A stretch of 13,805 bases of DNA from Candidatus Kaiserbacteria bacterium (GCA_027066795.1 JAMONA010000015.1:1-13805), one strand, 5' to 3'; positions 6,320 through 13,255 are shown, numbered from the stretch's first letter. Notes: a model not told the origin generated them from the letters alone. Made by a program: numbers and translations.

Positions 6320-6751
6320 ATGACTGAAAAAACAACCAAACAAAAGTTTAAATTATTATTTGTAGATGATGACACATTCATATCTGATATGTATGCTCTT
6401 AAGTTTAGCAACGCGGGACACGAGTTAATAGTTGCTAACTCTGTAGACGAAGCATTAGATAAGCTGCGAGAGGGTAACGACTATGACGCTATAGCTACGG
6501 ACCTTATAATGCCAGGTAAAGACGGGTTCGCCTTCCTAGAGCAGGCGCGCATGGAAAACCTACTGGGTGACTCTGTTGTACTTGTATTATCTAATCAAGA
6601 TGGTCCAGACGTAAAAGAACGCTTCAAGGGTCTTGGTGCTGTAGAGCACATAGTTAAAGCACATGCATTGCCAAATGAAGTACTTAAAATGGTAGAATGC
6701 GCTATAAACAAATATAAATACGGAAAACGTAGCCAGCAGTGTACTAAATAA
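6320..6751 (+). CDS. Orphan CheY-like response regulator (receiver domain only)
   Basis: The 143-residue product is a single receiver domain. Acidic pocket residues are D16, D17 and D18, the phosphoacceptor is D61 in ATDLIMPGKDG, the switch Ser is S91 in LVLSNQ, and the conserved Lys is K113 in IVKAHALP. All residues needed for phosphorylation are present. The VKAH..P ending is one I recall from many CPR receiver proteins. No DNA-binding domain is attached and no histidine kinase lies in the window, so its partner is elsewhere. Its place directly after pilB suggests it tunes pilus activity, like the single-domain regulators of twitching systems, but this is inference. It starts seven bases behind a perfect TATAAT with no Shine-Dalgarno sequence. 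The last residues (KYGKRSQQCTK) form a basic tail. Confidence 0.9.
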   Translation: MTEKTTKQKFKLLFVDDDTFISDMYALKFSNAGHELIVANSVDEALDKLREGNDYDAIATDLIMPGKDGFAFLEQARMENLLGDSVVLVLSNQDGPDVKERFKGLGAVEHIVKAHALPNEVLKMVECAINKYKYGKRSQQCTK

Positions 6752-6759
6752 GAATATAC

Positions 6760-7593
6760 ATGCCAACACCATCACAGTATGCAAATGACGTGCGAGATGC
6801 GGCAGGGTATATAACTGGGAAATCGGCCACTAAAACAGGTGAGTACTATAGACATATATATTCACAAGATGATGTAAACACCGGGGTGCCTGTGGTAGGT
6901 GTTGAATTAGATTCTGCGTATATAGCCAACCCAACAAGCCCAGTACCCATACAAGGGTTAACAGATGCTCAAATACTAGATATAGTACTAAGCGACAAGG
7001 CAATTGACCAGGACAGGATTAACACATTAAGTACCGATGTACCAAATACACAGGAGGGCGCAAGAGCCGAGAGGCCGTTAGAACAGGTCGCGATTATACA
7101 AGACGGCGGAGGTCTGCCATTGGGCGGCATTATAGTATTTGGACTTTTACTAGCAATTATATGGTTTGTATATTCAGTAGTAAGAGTATGGCAGAATAAT
7201 CAAGCTCAGAAGATGATAATGCGTAATAGAAACGCATCTATAACAGAACCAGTCACAACAACCAAAAAGCCAACAGAAGAAAATGACCCTATAACTCTTC
7301 TAGAACCAGTAATGGTCAACCAAGAAGCCTCTACAGATTGGCGTACAAAAATAGAATTATCAGATAAGAAACTCAAAGACCTGTTAACCTCAAAAGGCAT
7401 CTCTGGAGACTCTGTGTCAGACCAATTAAAAGCCGTAGGGGCGGGCACATTTGCTTCAGTAGACCTGGCTTGGGAAGCACACCAAGCAGCCAAAAAATTA
7501 TTAAAGGCTCATAATACAGAAATAGACAAGCAAGCAATCAAAAGAACTCTGCAATTATTTAAGCAAGTGTTTGCTGAACATGATGTAATCTGA
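6760..7593 (+). CDS. Single-pass membrane protein of unknown function
   Basis: I cannot assign a function to this 277-residue protein. The N-terminal part (1-115) is polar, without a signal peptide, and includes a Tyr-rich stretch near 20-35. One membrane helix lies at about 119-143 (G-G-I-I-V-F-G-L-L-L-A-I-I-W-F-V). A basic patch (K-M-I-M-R-N-R-N, 151-158) follows, then a Thr/Pro/Glu linker (about 160-190). The soluble C-terminal helical domain (about 192-277) has the pattern D-W....E....L..LL...G..GDSV..QLK, AWEAH..AK.L and R.L.LFKQVFAEH. I remember this C-terminal pattern from unannotated Parcubacteria membrane proteins, and it looks somewhat HEPN-like; that is recollection, not a search result. 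The positive-inside rule would place the C-terminal domain in the cytoplasm. It sits eight bases after the response regulator and 15 before proS. Confidence 0.8.
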   Translation: MPTPSQYANDVRDAAGYITGKSATKTGEYYRHIYSQDDVNTGVPVVGVELDSAYIANPTSPVPIQGLTDAQILDIVLSDKAIDQDRINTLSTDVPNTQEGARAERPLEQVAIIQDGGGLPLGGIIVFGLLLAIIWFVYSVVRVWQNNQAQKMIMRNRNASITEPVTTTKKPTEENDPITLLEPVMVNQEASTDWRTKIELSDKKLKDLLTSKGISGDSVSDQLKAVGAGTFASVDLAWEAHQAAKKLLKAHNTEIDKQAIKRTLQLFKQVFAEHDVI

Positions 7594-7603
7594 TAAGATT
7601 ACA
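7584..7603 (+). promoter_or_regulatory. Extended -10 promoter of proS within a short inverted repeat
   Basis: TGA-TAAGAT (7591-7599) fits an extended -10 box nine bases before the proS ATG (7609). The TGA is at the same time the stop codon of the preceding gene. The box sits within a seven-base inverted repeat, TGTAATC (7584-7590) and GATTACA (7597-7603), with a six-base loop. This could be an operator or a weak hairpin. No T-run follows, so a terminator is unlikely. Confidence 0.45.
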
Positions 7604-7608
7604 AAATC

Positions 7609-8850
7609 ATGAGACAGTCACAACTTTTTACTAAAACACTTAAGGAGTCTCCGTCTGACGAGCAGGCTAAGAATGCCCAACTACTTATACGAGCAGGCTA
7701 CATACACAAAGAGATGGCCGGGGCATACATGTTACTACCATTAGGTCTTCGAGTGGTTGATAAAATTAAAGACATAGTTAGAGAGGAGATGGATAAAATA
7801 GGAGGACAGGAGTTCATAACAACTAGTATGCAGAAAAAAGAACTGTGGCAGAGTACAGGGCGTTGGGATGACTCAGTGGTAGACGTTTGGTTTAAATCTA
7901 AATTAAAATCCGGAGGGGAGATAGGTTTTGCGTGGAGTCATGAGGAGCCTATAGCTAATATGATGAAAAATCATATTGCTAGCTACAAAGACCTACCAAA
8001 ATTTGTATATCAATTTCAAAATAAACTTCGCAATGAGTTAAGAGCTAAAAGTGGAATAATGAGAGGGCGTGAATTTATAATGAAAGACATGTACTCATTT
8101 GCAGACACAGAGCAACAGCACAACGATTTTTATGAAGCATCTAAGGTTGCTTATATGAACGTATTCAAAAGACTAGGTATAGGTGATGATACTTACATAA
8201 CATACGCAGCTGGCGGAGCCTTCACAGAGTTTAGTCACGAGTTTCAAACCTTATGTGAGGCAGGGGAAGATATGATTTACCTTAACAAAGAGAAAGGTGT
8301 TGCTATAAACGAAGAGGTGCTCAATGATGATGTACTTAAAAAGGCTGGTGTAACTAAAGACGAACTGGCAAAGGTCTCTACTGCTGAAGTAGGTAACATA
8401 TTTAACTTCGGTAGAAGCAAGGCAAAAGAAGTCGGTCTATTTTATAATAATAAAAATGGAGAAAAGGAAGCTGTATGGATGGGCTCATATGGCATAGGCA
8501 TAACTCGCCTAGTTGGTGTTCTAGTAGAGAAGTTTGCGGATAGCAAGGGTATTATATGGCCAGAAAGTGTGGCGCCGTATAGCATACACTTAATAGGTAT
8601 AGGGGATGCTATTACTTATGCCGACAAACTGTATAAAGATTTATCAGATAGTAACATAGACGTGCTATATGATGATAGAGACATACGCCCTGGACAGAAA
8701 TTTGCAGATAGTGACCTAATAGGTATACCTTTAAGAGTAGTAGTATCTCCAAACACGTTGGAGGCTGGTGGCGTAGAAGTTAAAAAAAGGAATGAGGATG
8801 ACTCTCATATAATTAGTACTGACAAATTGCTCGCCATGTTCTCAAAATAA
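7609..8850 (+). CDS. proS: Prolyl-tRNA synthetase, short form without editing insert
   Basis: This class II aminoacyl-tRNA synthetase charges tRNA-Pro. The start MRQSQLFTKTLKESP is the standard ProS N-terminus. Motif 1 lies around AGAYMLLPLGLRV (about 38-50) and the substrate-binding segment is SHEEPIA. Motif 2 is NKLRNELRAKSGIMRGREF, followed by MKDMYSF. The region AAGGAFTEFSHEF matches the proline pocket, and motif 3 is GSYGIGITR (292-300). The anticodon-binding domain covers about 325-413 with Y-D-D-R....GQKFADSDLIGIP. At 413 residues it lacks the roughly 180-residue INS domain that edits Ala-tRNA-Pro in most bacteria (about 570 residues); a roughly 30-residue linker replaces it. Such short forms are known in alphaproteobacteria and, as I recall, in CPR. 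It is not functionally linked to its neighbours. Confidence 0.96.
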   Translation: MRQSQLFTKTLKESPSDEQAKNAQLLIRAGYIHKEMAGAYMLLPLGLRVVDKIKDIVREEMDKIGGQEFITTSMQKKELWQSTGRWDDSVVDVWFKSKLKSGGEIGFAWSHEEPIANMMKNHIASYKDLPKFVYQFQNKLRNELRAKSGIMRGREFIMKDMYSFADTEQQHNDFYEASKVAYMNVFKRLGIGDDTYITYAAGGAFTEFSHEFQTLCEAGEDMIYLNKEKGVAINEEVLNDDVLKKAGVTKDELAKVSTAEVGNIFNFGRSKAKEVGLFYNNKNGEKEAVWMGSYGIGITRLVGVLVEKFADSKGIIWPESVAPYSIHLIGIGDAITYADKLYKDLSDSNIDVLYDDRDIRPGQKFADSDLIGIPLRVVVSPNTLEAGGVEVKKRNEDDSHIISTDKLLAMFSK

Positions 8851-8862
8851 TACCTAACAACC

Positions 8863-9924
8863 ATGGATAATATCTTAAACAAAATACAAAACTTATTCTC
8901 GGATGATATCGGTATAGATTTAGGAACTGCTAATACCCTAGTATATGTAAAAGGGAGAGGTATTGTAATAAACGAACCTTCAATGGTAGCCATAAATAAA
9001 AAAACCGGACAAGTAGTAGCAGTAGGAAGAGATGCCAAAGAGATGCTAGGCAGGACACCTGGCCATGTACGGGCTGTTCAGCCGCTTATAGACGGTGTTA
9101 TATCTGATTTTGAGGTCACAGAAGAGATGTTATCTTACCTAATAAGTAAGGCACAAAACGGCTTCAAATTACTAGGGCCGAGGGTTGTAGTTGGTATACC
9201 ATCTGGCATCACAGGAGTAGAGACACGTGCTGTACGCGATGCAGCGATGAATGCCGGCGCACGGGCAGTACACATAGTCGAAGAGCCTATGGCGGCGGCA
9301 ATAGGGATAGGACTGCCTATACATGAGCCTACAGGTTCAATGGTTATAGACATAGGTGGAGGAACCACGGACATAGGTGTAGTATCGCTTAGTGGTATAG
9401 TAAACTCTAGGAATATAAAGATAGCTGGTGACAGATTAAATAACGATATAATAACTTACATACGCAACGAATTTAAAATATTAATAGGAGAAAAGTCAGC
9501 AGAAGATGCCAAAATAGCCGCTGGTGCAGTAACTAATATGGGAGAAGGTCTTGAGTCATCTGTGAGGGGCAGAGATCTAGTCACTGGACTACCCAGGGAA
9601 ATACTAGTAACTGATAAAGACATAAGAGAGGCCATACACCACTCCATTGCGCAGCTAGTAGATATAACGAAGGAAGTACTCGAGACAACTCCACCAGAGA
9701 TAGTCTCTGACATAATGCAAAGCGGCATATACTTAGTGGGTGGAGGAGCGCTGATACGAGGTCTATCTGAAATGTTATCTGAACTGCTTGGTGGCGTGAC
9801 TGTTATAGTGGCAGATGATCCGCTTACTGCTGTAGTTCGTGGTACTGGCATCATACTTGATGATATAGATGCATATAAAGAGTCTCTTAAAGAACATGAA
9901 AATCAAATATCACCAACAGCATAA
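8863..9924 (+). CDS. mreB: Rod-shape determining protein MreB
   Basis: The 353-residue bacterial actin has all nucleotide motifs. Phosphate 1 is D-I-G-I-D-L-G-T-A-N-T at 15-25, phosphate 2 is V-I-D-I-G-G-G-T-T-D at 161-170, and the adenosine motif is V-G-G-G-A-L-I-R-G-L in the last quarter. The stretch RDAKEMLGRTPG and the segment MNAGARAVHIVEEPMAAAIGIGLP are characteristic of MreB. The start MDNILNKIQNLFS resembles an amphipathic membrane-binding helix. It forms membrane-bound filaments that steer elongation enzymes through MreC/MreD and PBP2, which follow. The start lies 12 bases after proS with no Shine-Dalgarno sequence and only a weak -10 (TAATAC, 8848-8853). By hand count about 36 of about 42 Ile codons are ATA. 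Its 3' end overlaps mreC. Confidence 0.98.
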   Translation: MDNILNKIQNLFSDDIGIDLGTANTLVYVKGRGIVINEPSMVAINKKTGQVVAVGRDAKEMLGRTPGHVRAVQPLIDGVISDFEVTEEMLSYLISKAQNGFKLLGPRVVVGIPSGITGVETRAVRDAAMNAGARAVHIVEEPMAAAIGIGLPIHEPTGSMVIDIGGGTTDIGVVSLSGIVNSRNIKIAGDRLNNDIITYIRNEFKILIGEKSAEDAKIAAGAVTNMGEGLESSVRGRDLVTGLPREILVTDKDIREAIHHSIAQLVDITKEVLETTPPEIVSDIMQSGIYLVGGGALIRGLSEMLSELLGGVTVIVADDPLTAVVRGTGIILDDIDAYKESLKEHENQISPTA

Positions 9925-10708
9925 TAAAAAGAGACGTATCTCACAGGTGGCTTTATTTACAATAATAACGCTGCTGATAATAGGGGCACTTTCTCAGACT
10001 GTACGACTAGGCAATATCACTCAGTCCTTATATGCCAATGCTGTATCTAGTACCAAGAGTACCGAAGATATTTTGAGTAAAATAGGTACTACATTCACAC
10101 CTAAGGCCTCACTCTTAAAGGAGAACCAATCTATGCGCGAAGAGTTACAAAAAGCAAAGGTAATATTTATTTATAATTCCGTACTTAAATTAGAAAACGA
10201 GCATCTACGTACACTACTCAACAACCCATTAGGCAAGAGCCTTAACGCAAGCACTTCAAGTACTGCAAGCAGTACTGCTCGCATAATAGACTATAAAGAA
10301 ATGCCTTATGGTACGATTCTGGCATCATTAGAAAATGCTAACACAAATAATACAAGCATTGGGCACCTCGCACGCTTTGGCAACCTTGCCATAGGTGAGG
10401 TCATTGAGCAAAATGGAGCACATCTACTAATTAAACTGTTTACAGCTAGCGATGAAGTGCATGATGTACTTATAGGAGACACGTCTGGCTCTTTTATTGG
10501 TGACTCAAATAGTTCTGGTAAGGTTATACTCTCAAGAACCAAAAAAATATTAATAGGCACAGCCGTATCTATGCCTGCCGCTGGCGGTCTGTTATTGGGT
10601 ACTGTAGAAGAGATACAACGGAACACTGAGGAGTCACTACAGACTATACTGATACGCATGCCTGTTAATATAAGAGAGTTGCGTTTTATAACTATAGACA
10701 ATGAGTAA
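9896..10708 (+). CDS. mreC: Rod-shape determining protein MreC
   Basis: With the ATG at 9896 the product is 270 residues. It has a very basic N-terminus (K-K-R-R), a membrane helix at about 16-34, a coiled-coil stretch (about 70-110, K.NQSMREELQKAK...LENEHLR), an Ser/Thr/Ala linker (about 117-128) and a C-terminal beta domain. That domain has recognisable MreC features: G-T-I-L-A-S, A-R-F-G-N-L-A-I-G-E-V, and later M-P-A-A-G-G-L-L-L-G-T-V. MreC links MreB to PBP2 outside the membrane and activates PBP2. The start overlaps the end of mreB by 29 bases. An upstream in-frame ATG at 9869 would add nine residues and a longer overlap, and I consider it less likely. The linker is encoded by an imperfect 12-base repeat (AGTACTGC at 10259 and 10271). 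Confidence 0.88.
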   Translation: MKIKYHQQHNKKRRISQVALFTIITLLIIGALSQTVRLGNITQSLYANAVSSTKSTEDILSKIGTTFTPKASLLKENQSMREELQKAKVIFIYNSVLKLENEHLRTLLNNPLGKSLNASTSSTASSTARIIDYKEMPYGTILASLENANTNNTSIGHLARFGNLAIGEVIEQNGAHLLIKLFTASDEVHDVLIGDTSGSFIGDSNSSGKVILSRTKKILIGTAVSMPAAGGLLLGTVEEIQRNTEESLQTILIRMPVNIRELRFITIDNE

Positions 10709-10970
10709 CATAACATACGCACATAGCTTCTGTATTGGATTACTCCTTGCAGCCGTGTTATCTAATTACATGATACTTGCAGCTGCGCTGTCTATATTAA
10801 CAATAACAATATGGGGTAATTTTATCATACCCATATTGTTAGCCTTACTGATAGATACCTCGCTGGTTGCCGAACGGGGTATTCATAACCTTTATGGTTT
10901 TAGCATTACCATAGTTACAATACTTTTAACTGTAACTTTGTTACAGTTACGAAAGTTGCTAAAATTCTGA
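10701..10970 (+). CDS. mreD: Short MreD-position membrane protein
   Basis: The 89-residue, almost wholly hydrophobic product has about three membrane helices (roughly 8-30, 33-52, 62-83) and a basic C-terminus (L-R-K-L-L-K-F). It overlaps mreC by eight bases and precedes PBP2, which is exactly the place of mreD in mreBCD-mrdA clusters. Classical MreD has about 160 residues and five to six helices, so this is half size. Either it is a minimal MreD or an unrelated small protein in its place. No frameshift is apparent: I see no continuation in another frame before PBP2. The overlap suggests translational coupling to mreC. Two long inverted repeats (10804-10841 and 10927-10949) lie inside this short gene, and its TGA stop is part of the PBP2 promoter. 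Confidence 0.6.
   Translation: MSNITYAHSFCIGLLLAAVLSNYMILAAALSILTITIWGNFIIPILLALLIDTSLVAERGIHNLYGFSITIVTILLTVTLLQLRKLLKF
10804..10841. repeat. 12-bp perfect inverted repeat inside the mreD-like gene
   Basis: TAACAATATGGG (10804-10815) and CCCATATTGTTA (10830-10841) are perfectly complementary, with a 14-base loop. The chance expectation for this length and loop is a few percent over the whole window. In RNA it would form a stable hairpin about 140 bases before the PBP2 start. Confidence 0.8.
10927..10949. repeat. 10-bp perfect inverted repeat before the PBP2 promoter
   Basis: TAACTGTAAC (10927-10936) and GTTACAGTTA (10940-10949) are complementary around a TTT loop. The right arm ends where a -35 box for the PBP2 promoter would lie (10947-10952). 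It could be an operator for a dimeric repressor or an RNA hairpin. No T-run follows, so it is not an obvious terminator. Confidence 0.7.
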
Positions 10971-10976
10971 TACACT
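10968..10976 (+). promoter_or_regulatory. Extended -10 promoter of mrdA
   Basis: TGA-TACACT (hexamer 10971-10976) fits a TGn extended -10 box, seven bases before the ATG at 10984. The TGA is the stop codon of the preceding gene. A weak -35 (TTACGA, 10947-10952) overlaps the end of an inverted repeat. The spacing predicts a leaderless mRNA. Confidence 0.55.
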
Positions 10977-10983
10977 AACAGTC

Positions 10984-12708
10984 ATGAATAGAGACTTTTT
11001 TGCAGGAGTAGACCCAGAGGATGCATTCTTAGACTCTTCCAATTTACCAGGCTTCGACACGCACGCTGCTGAAGGTAAATTAATACAAGCACTGTCCCCT
11101 AAAGAAGTATACTCTGTGGGGATAATCTTTATATTCATAATACTGTTATTTATATACCAATTATTTACATTGCAAATATTAAATGGAGGGAAGTACTTGC
11201 AATTATCAGAAAATAATGGGTTAGCAAAATCTATAATATTTGCCGAACGAGGTATAATATTGGATCGAACAGGTATAGAACTAGCATGGAACGAACCTGC
11301 TGAAGAAGCGTTAGTAGACACCATCGGTAATAAACTACTTGGGACATACTCCCTACGAAAATATACACATATCCCTGGCTCAGCACACCTATTAGGTTTC
11401 GTAAGCTACCCTGAGGTAGATAAAAGCGGTAATTGGTGGCGCACTGATTTTATACCGGGCGGTGGGGTAGAATACAGTTTTAATACTTTACTCTCAGGCA
11501 TAAATGGCAATAAACTTATAGAGGTAGATGCTCTTGGTGAGGTGTTATCATCTGGGTCTGTATTACTGCCGAAAAATGGTGGTATCCTAGAGTTAAGTAT
11601 AGACGAAAGTATAAATACAGAGCTATACAAAGCTATTAAAGATGGAGTCACCAAAGCTGGCTTCAAAGGTGGGGCTGGAGTACTTATGGATGTTACCACT
11701 GGTGAAGTCCTAGCAATCACGAGTTATCCGGAGTATGACCCTAACATACTTACAGATGGGTCTAATAGAGAAAGTATTGTGAATTATAATAATGACTCTG
11801 GTAAACCATTTCTTAACAGAGCTGTTCAAGGTACATATACTCCGGGTTCTATAATAAAGCCATTTGTTGGAGCCGCTGCACTAGAAGAAGGCATCATAAC
11901 AGAACACACCAAAATACTCAGTACAGGAGTGTTAAAAGTTCCTAATAAGTATAATCCTGGCCAATTTTCTACTTTTAGAGACTGGCGTACAGGTCTAGGT
12001 TGGCTAGATATACGTGATGCAATCAAGATGTCCTCAAGTATTTTCTTTTACATTATAGGAGGAGGACATAGGGAACAAGAAGGCCTTGGCATAAGTAAGA
12101 TATCCTTATGGGCTGATAGATTCGGCCTTGGTAAGTTAACAGGAATAAAATTACCTGGAGAAAAGAAAGGTTTAGTACCTACCCCAGAGTGGAAAAAGGA
12201 GACGTTTGGTAATGACAGTGAGTGGAATCTTGGTAATACATATCATAGTGCAATAGGACAATATGGTTGGCTAGTGACACCTATACAAGCAGTACAGTAT
12301 ATATCTAGTGTTGCAAATGGAGGCACATTACACTCACCAACCTTAGTTAAAGGTAAGGTTGGGCGGCAAACAACGGTACCTATTAATGATGAAAACTTAC
12401 AAATAATAAGAGAGGGTATGCGAAAGGGGGCACACTCGGGTACAGCGCAAGCACTTAATGTAGCCGGCATTACTATAGCAGCAAAGACGGGTACCGCTCA
12501 GCTTGGTACTCGCAATCAATATATGAACTCTTGGGTAGTTGGCTTCTGGCCATATGATAACCCTAAATATGCATTCGCAGTTGTACTTGAAAAGGCTAAA
12601 GCAGATACGCTGCAAGGAGCGGCTCCGGCCATGCGCCCGTTTTTTGAATGGCTTGTAGTGAACCATGCAAATGACTATGTAAACGGGGTTTACCCTACTA
12701 CAAAATAG
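10984..12708 (+). CDS. mrdA: Penicillin-binding protein 2 (elongasome transpeptidase)
   Basis: The 574-residue class B PBP cross-links peptidoglycan during elongation. It has a 38-residue cytoplasmic N-terminus with D-P-E-D-A-F-L-D-S-S-N-L-P-G-F-D, a segment I associate with CPR homologues. A membrane helix lies at about 44-64 and a pedestal domain begins with R-G-I-I-L-D-R-T-G (about 90-98). The transpeptidase domain follows. The catalytic motif is S289-I-I-K292 in YTPGSIIKPF, the second motif is S350-S-S352 in KMSSSIFFY, and the third is K501-T-G-T504. The second motif usually ends in N or D; Ser at this place is unusual. Length is near the usual 600. It follows mreBC and the mreD-like gene as in classical clusters, but the expected partner rodA is not next to it. 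It ends in TAG. A 9-bp hairpin at 12337-12362 lies in the coding sequence. Confidence 0.95.
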   Translation: MNRDFFAGVDPEDAFLDSSNLPGFDTHAAEGKLIQALSPKEVYSVGIIFIFIILLFIYQLFTLQILNGGKYLQLSENNGLAKSIIFAERGIILDRTGIELAWNEPAEEALVDTIGNKLLGTYSLRKYTHIPGSAHLLGFVSYPEVDKSGNWWRTDFIPGGGVEYSFNTLLSGINGNKLIEVDALGEVLSSGSVLLPKNGGILELSIDESINTELYKAIKDGVTKAGFKGGAGVLMDVTTGEVLAITSYPEYDPNILTDGSNRESIVNYNNDSGKPFLNRAVQGTYTPGSIIKPFVGAAALEEGIITEHTKILSTGVLKVPNKYNPGQFSTFRDWRTGLGWLDIRDAIKMSSSIFFYIIGGGHREQEGLGISKISLWADRFGLGKLTGIKLPGEKKGLVPTPEWKKETFGNDSEWNLGNTYHSAIGQYGWLVTPIQAVQYISSVANGGTLHSPTLVKGKVGRQTTVPINDENLQIIREGMRKGAHSGTAQALNVAGITIAAKTGTAQLGTRNQYMNSWVVGFWPYDNPKYAFAVVLEKAKADTLQGAAPAMRPFFEWLVVNHANDYVNGVYPTTK

Positions 12709-12725
12709 TCTCTACTCACTCTGTG

Positions 12726-12753
12726 TTTACTTTTCGGGCAATTCGTGTAGAAT
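12726..12753 (+). promoter_or_regulatory. Promoter of greA
   Basis: The -35 box TTTACT (12726-12731) and the -10 box TAGAAT (12748-12753) have a 16-base spacer. The greA ATG (12762) follows eight bases later, implying a leaderless mRNA. The promoter lies in the 53-base gap after mrdA, so greA can be expressed on its own. Confidence 0.6.
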
Positions 12754-12761
12754 ACGCGCCA

Positions 12762-13235
12762 ATGGTAAATACTTCAAACAAAGAGTATCTAACTAAGACT
12801 AAGCAAAAGGAGCTTGTAACTGAGCTCAACCAACTAAAGACAGTGGAGCGAAAGGCTATCGCAGAGAAGTTGGACTATGCTAGAGGTTTAGGAGACTTAT
12901 CTGAAAATGCTGAATACCACGATGCTCGAGATCAACAGTCAGATTTAGAGACTAAGATTGAGCATATAGAAAATATCCTAAACATCGCTGAAATAGTTAC
13001 AGTAAAAAAGAGTGATACTATAATACTTGGCTCTAAGGTAACAATACAAAAGTCCGGCGGCAATGCAGACATAAACTACGAGTTAGTAGGCTCTGCAGAG
13101 GCAGACATGCTTGCACAGAAGCTCTCCCATGAGTCTCCACTAGGTCAAGCAATGTTAGGTAAGGCAGTAGGAGATGCCATAAGCCTGGAAACACCAAATG
13201 GTACTCTAAAATATAAAATTAAAAAACTGGCATAA
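12762..13235 (+). CDS. greA: Transcription elongation factor GreA
   Basis: With the ATG at 12762 the product is 157 residues, the normal GreA size. It rescues backtracked RNA polymerase by stimulating transcript cleavage. The N-terminal coiled coil (about 7-76) begins with the family pattern YLT..K...L..EL..L. It carries the tip motif G-D45-L-S-E48-N-A-E-Y-H-D-A-R, whose two acidic residues reach the polymerase active site. The C-terminal FKBP-like domain has GSKVTI..........YELVGS.EAD and ESPLGQAMLGKAVGDAI....PNG. A GTG at 12723 in the same frame would add 13 residues, but it lies upstream of the -10 box and outside the family N-terminus. The stop codon lies in the loop of the terminator hairpin. 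Confidence 0.97.
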   Translation: MVNTSNKEYLTKTKQKELVTELNQLKTVERKAIAEKLDYARGLGDLSENAEYHDARDQQSDLETKIEHIENILNIAEIVTVKKSDTIILGSKVTIQKSGGNADINYELVGSAEADMLAQKLSHESPLGQAMLGKAVGDAISLETPNGTLKYKIKKLA

Positions 13236-13249
13236 CTTGCCAGTTTTTT
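13221..13249. terminator. Bidirectional intrinsic terminator
   Basis: A perfect 12-bp stem is formed by AAAAAACTGGCA (13221-13232) and TGCCAGTTTTTT (13238-13249) with a five-base loop. The six A:T pairs at the base give a T-run on either strand, so it can end both greA (plus) and the tRNA transcript (minus). The greA stop codon (13233-13235) is in the loop. Confidence 0.92.
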
Positions 13250-13255
13250 AATTTG

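Noticed and set aside
10259..10278. Twelve-base direct repeat AGTACTGC in mreC as a possible slippage or regulatory element
   Set aside because: It encodes a simple Ser/Thr/Ala linker and has only two copies, which is explained by low-complexity coding.
12337..12362. 9-bp inverted repeat in mrdA (CCAACCTTA/TAAGGTTGG, eight-base loop)
   Set aside because: About one repeat of this size is expected by chance; it lies in conserved coding sequence with no T-run or nearby start.
12723..12761. GTG start for greA giving 13 extra residues
   Set aside because: The extension covers the -35 and -10 boxes and does not match the GreA N-terminus; ATG 12762 gives the normal family length.
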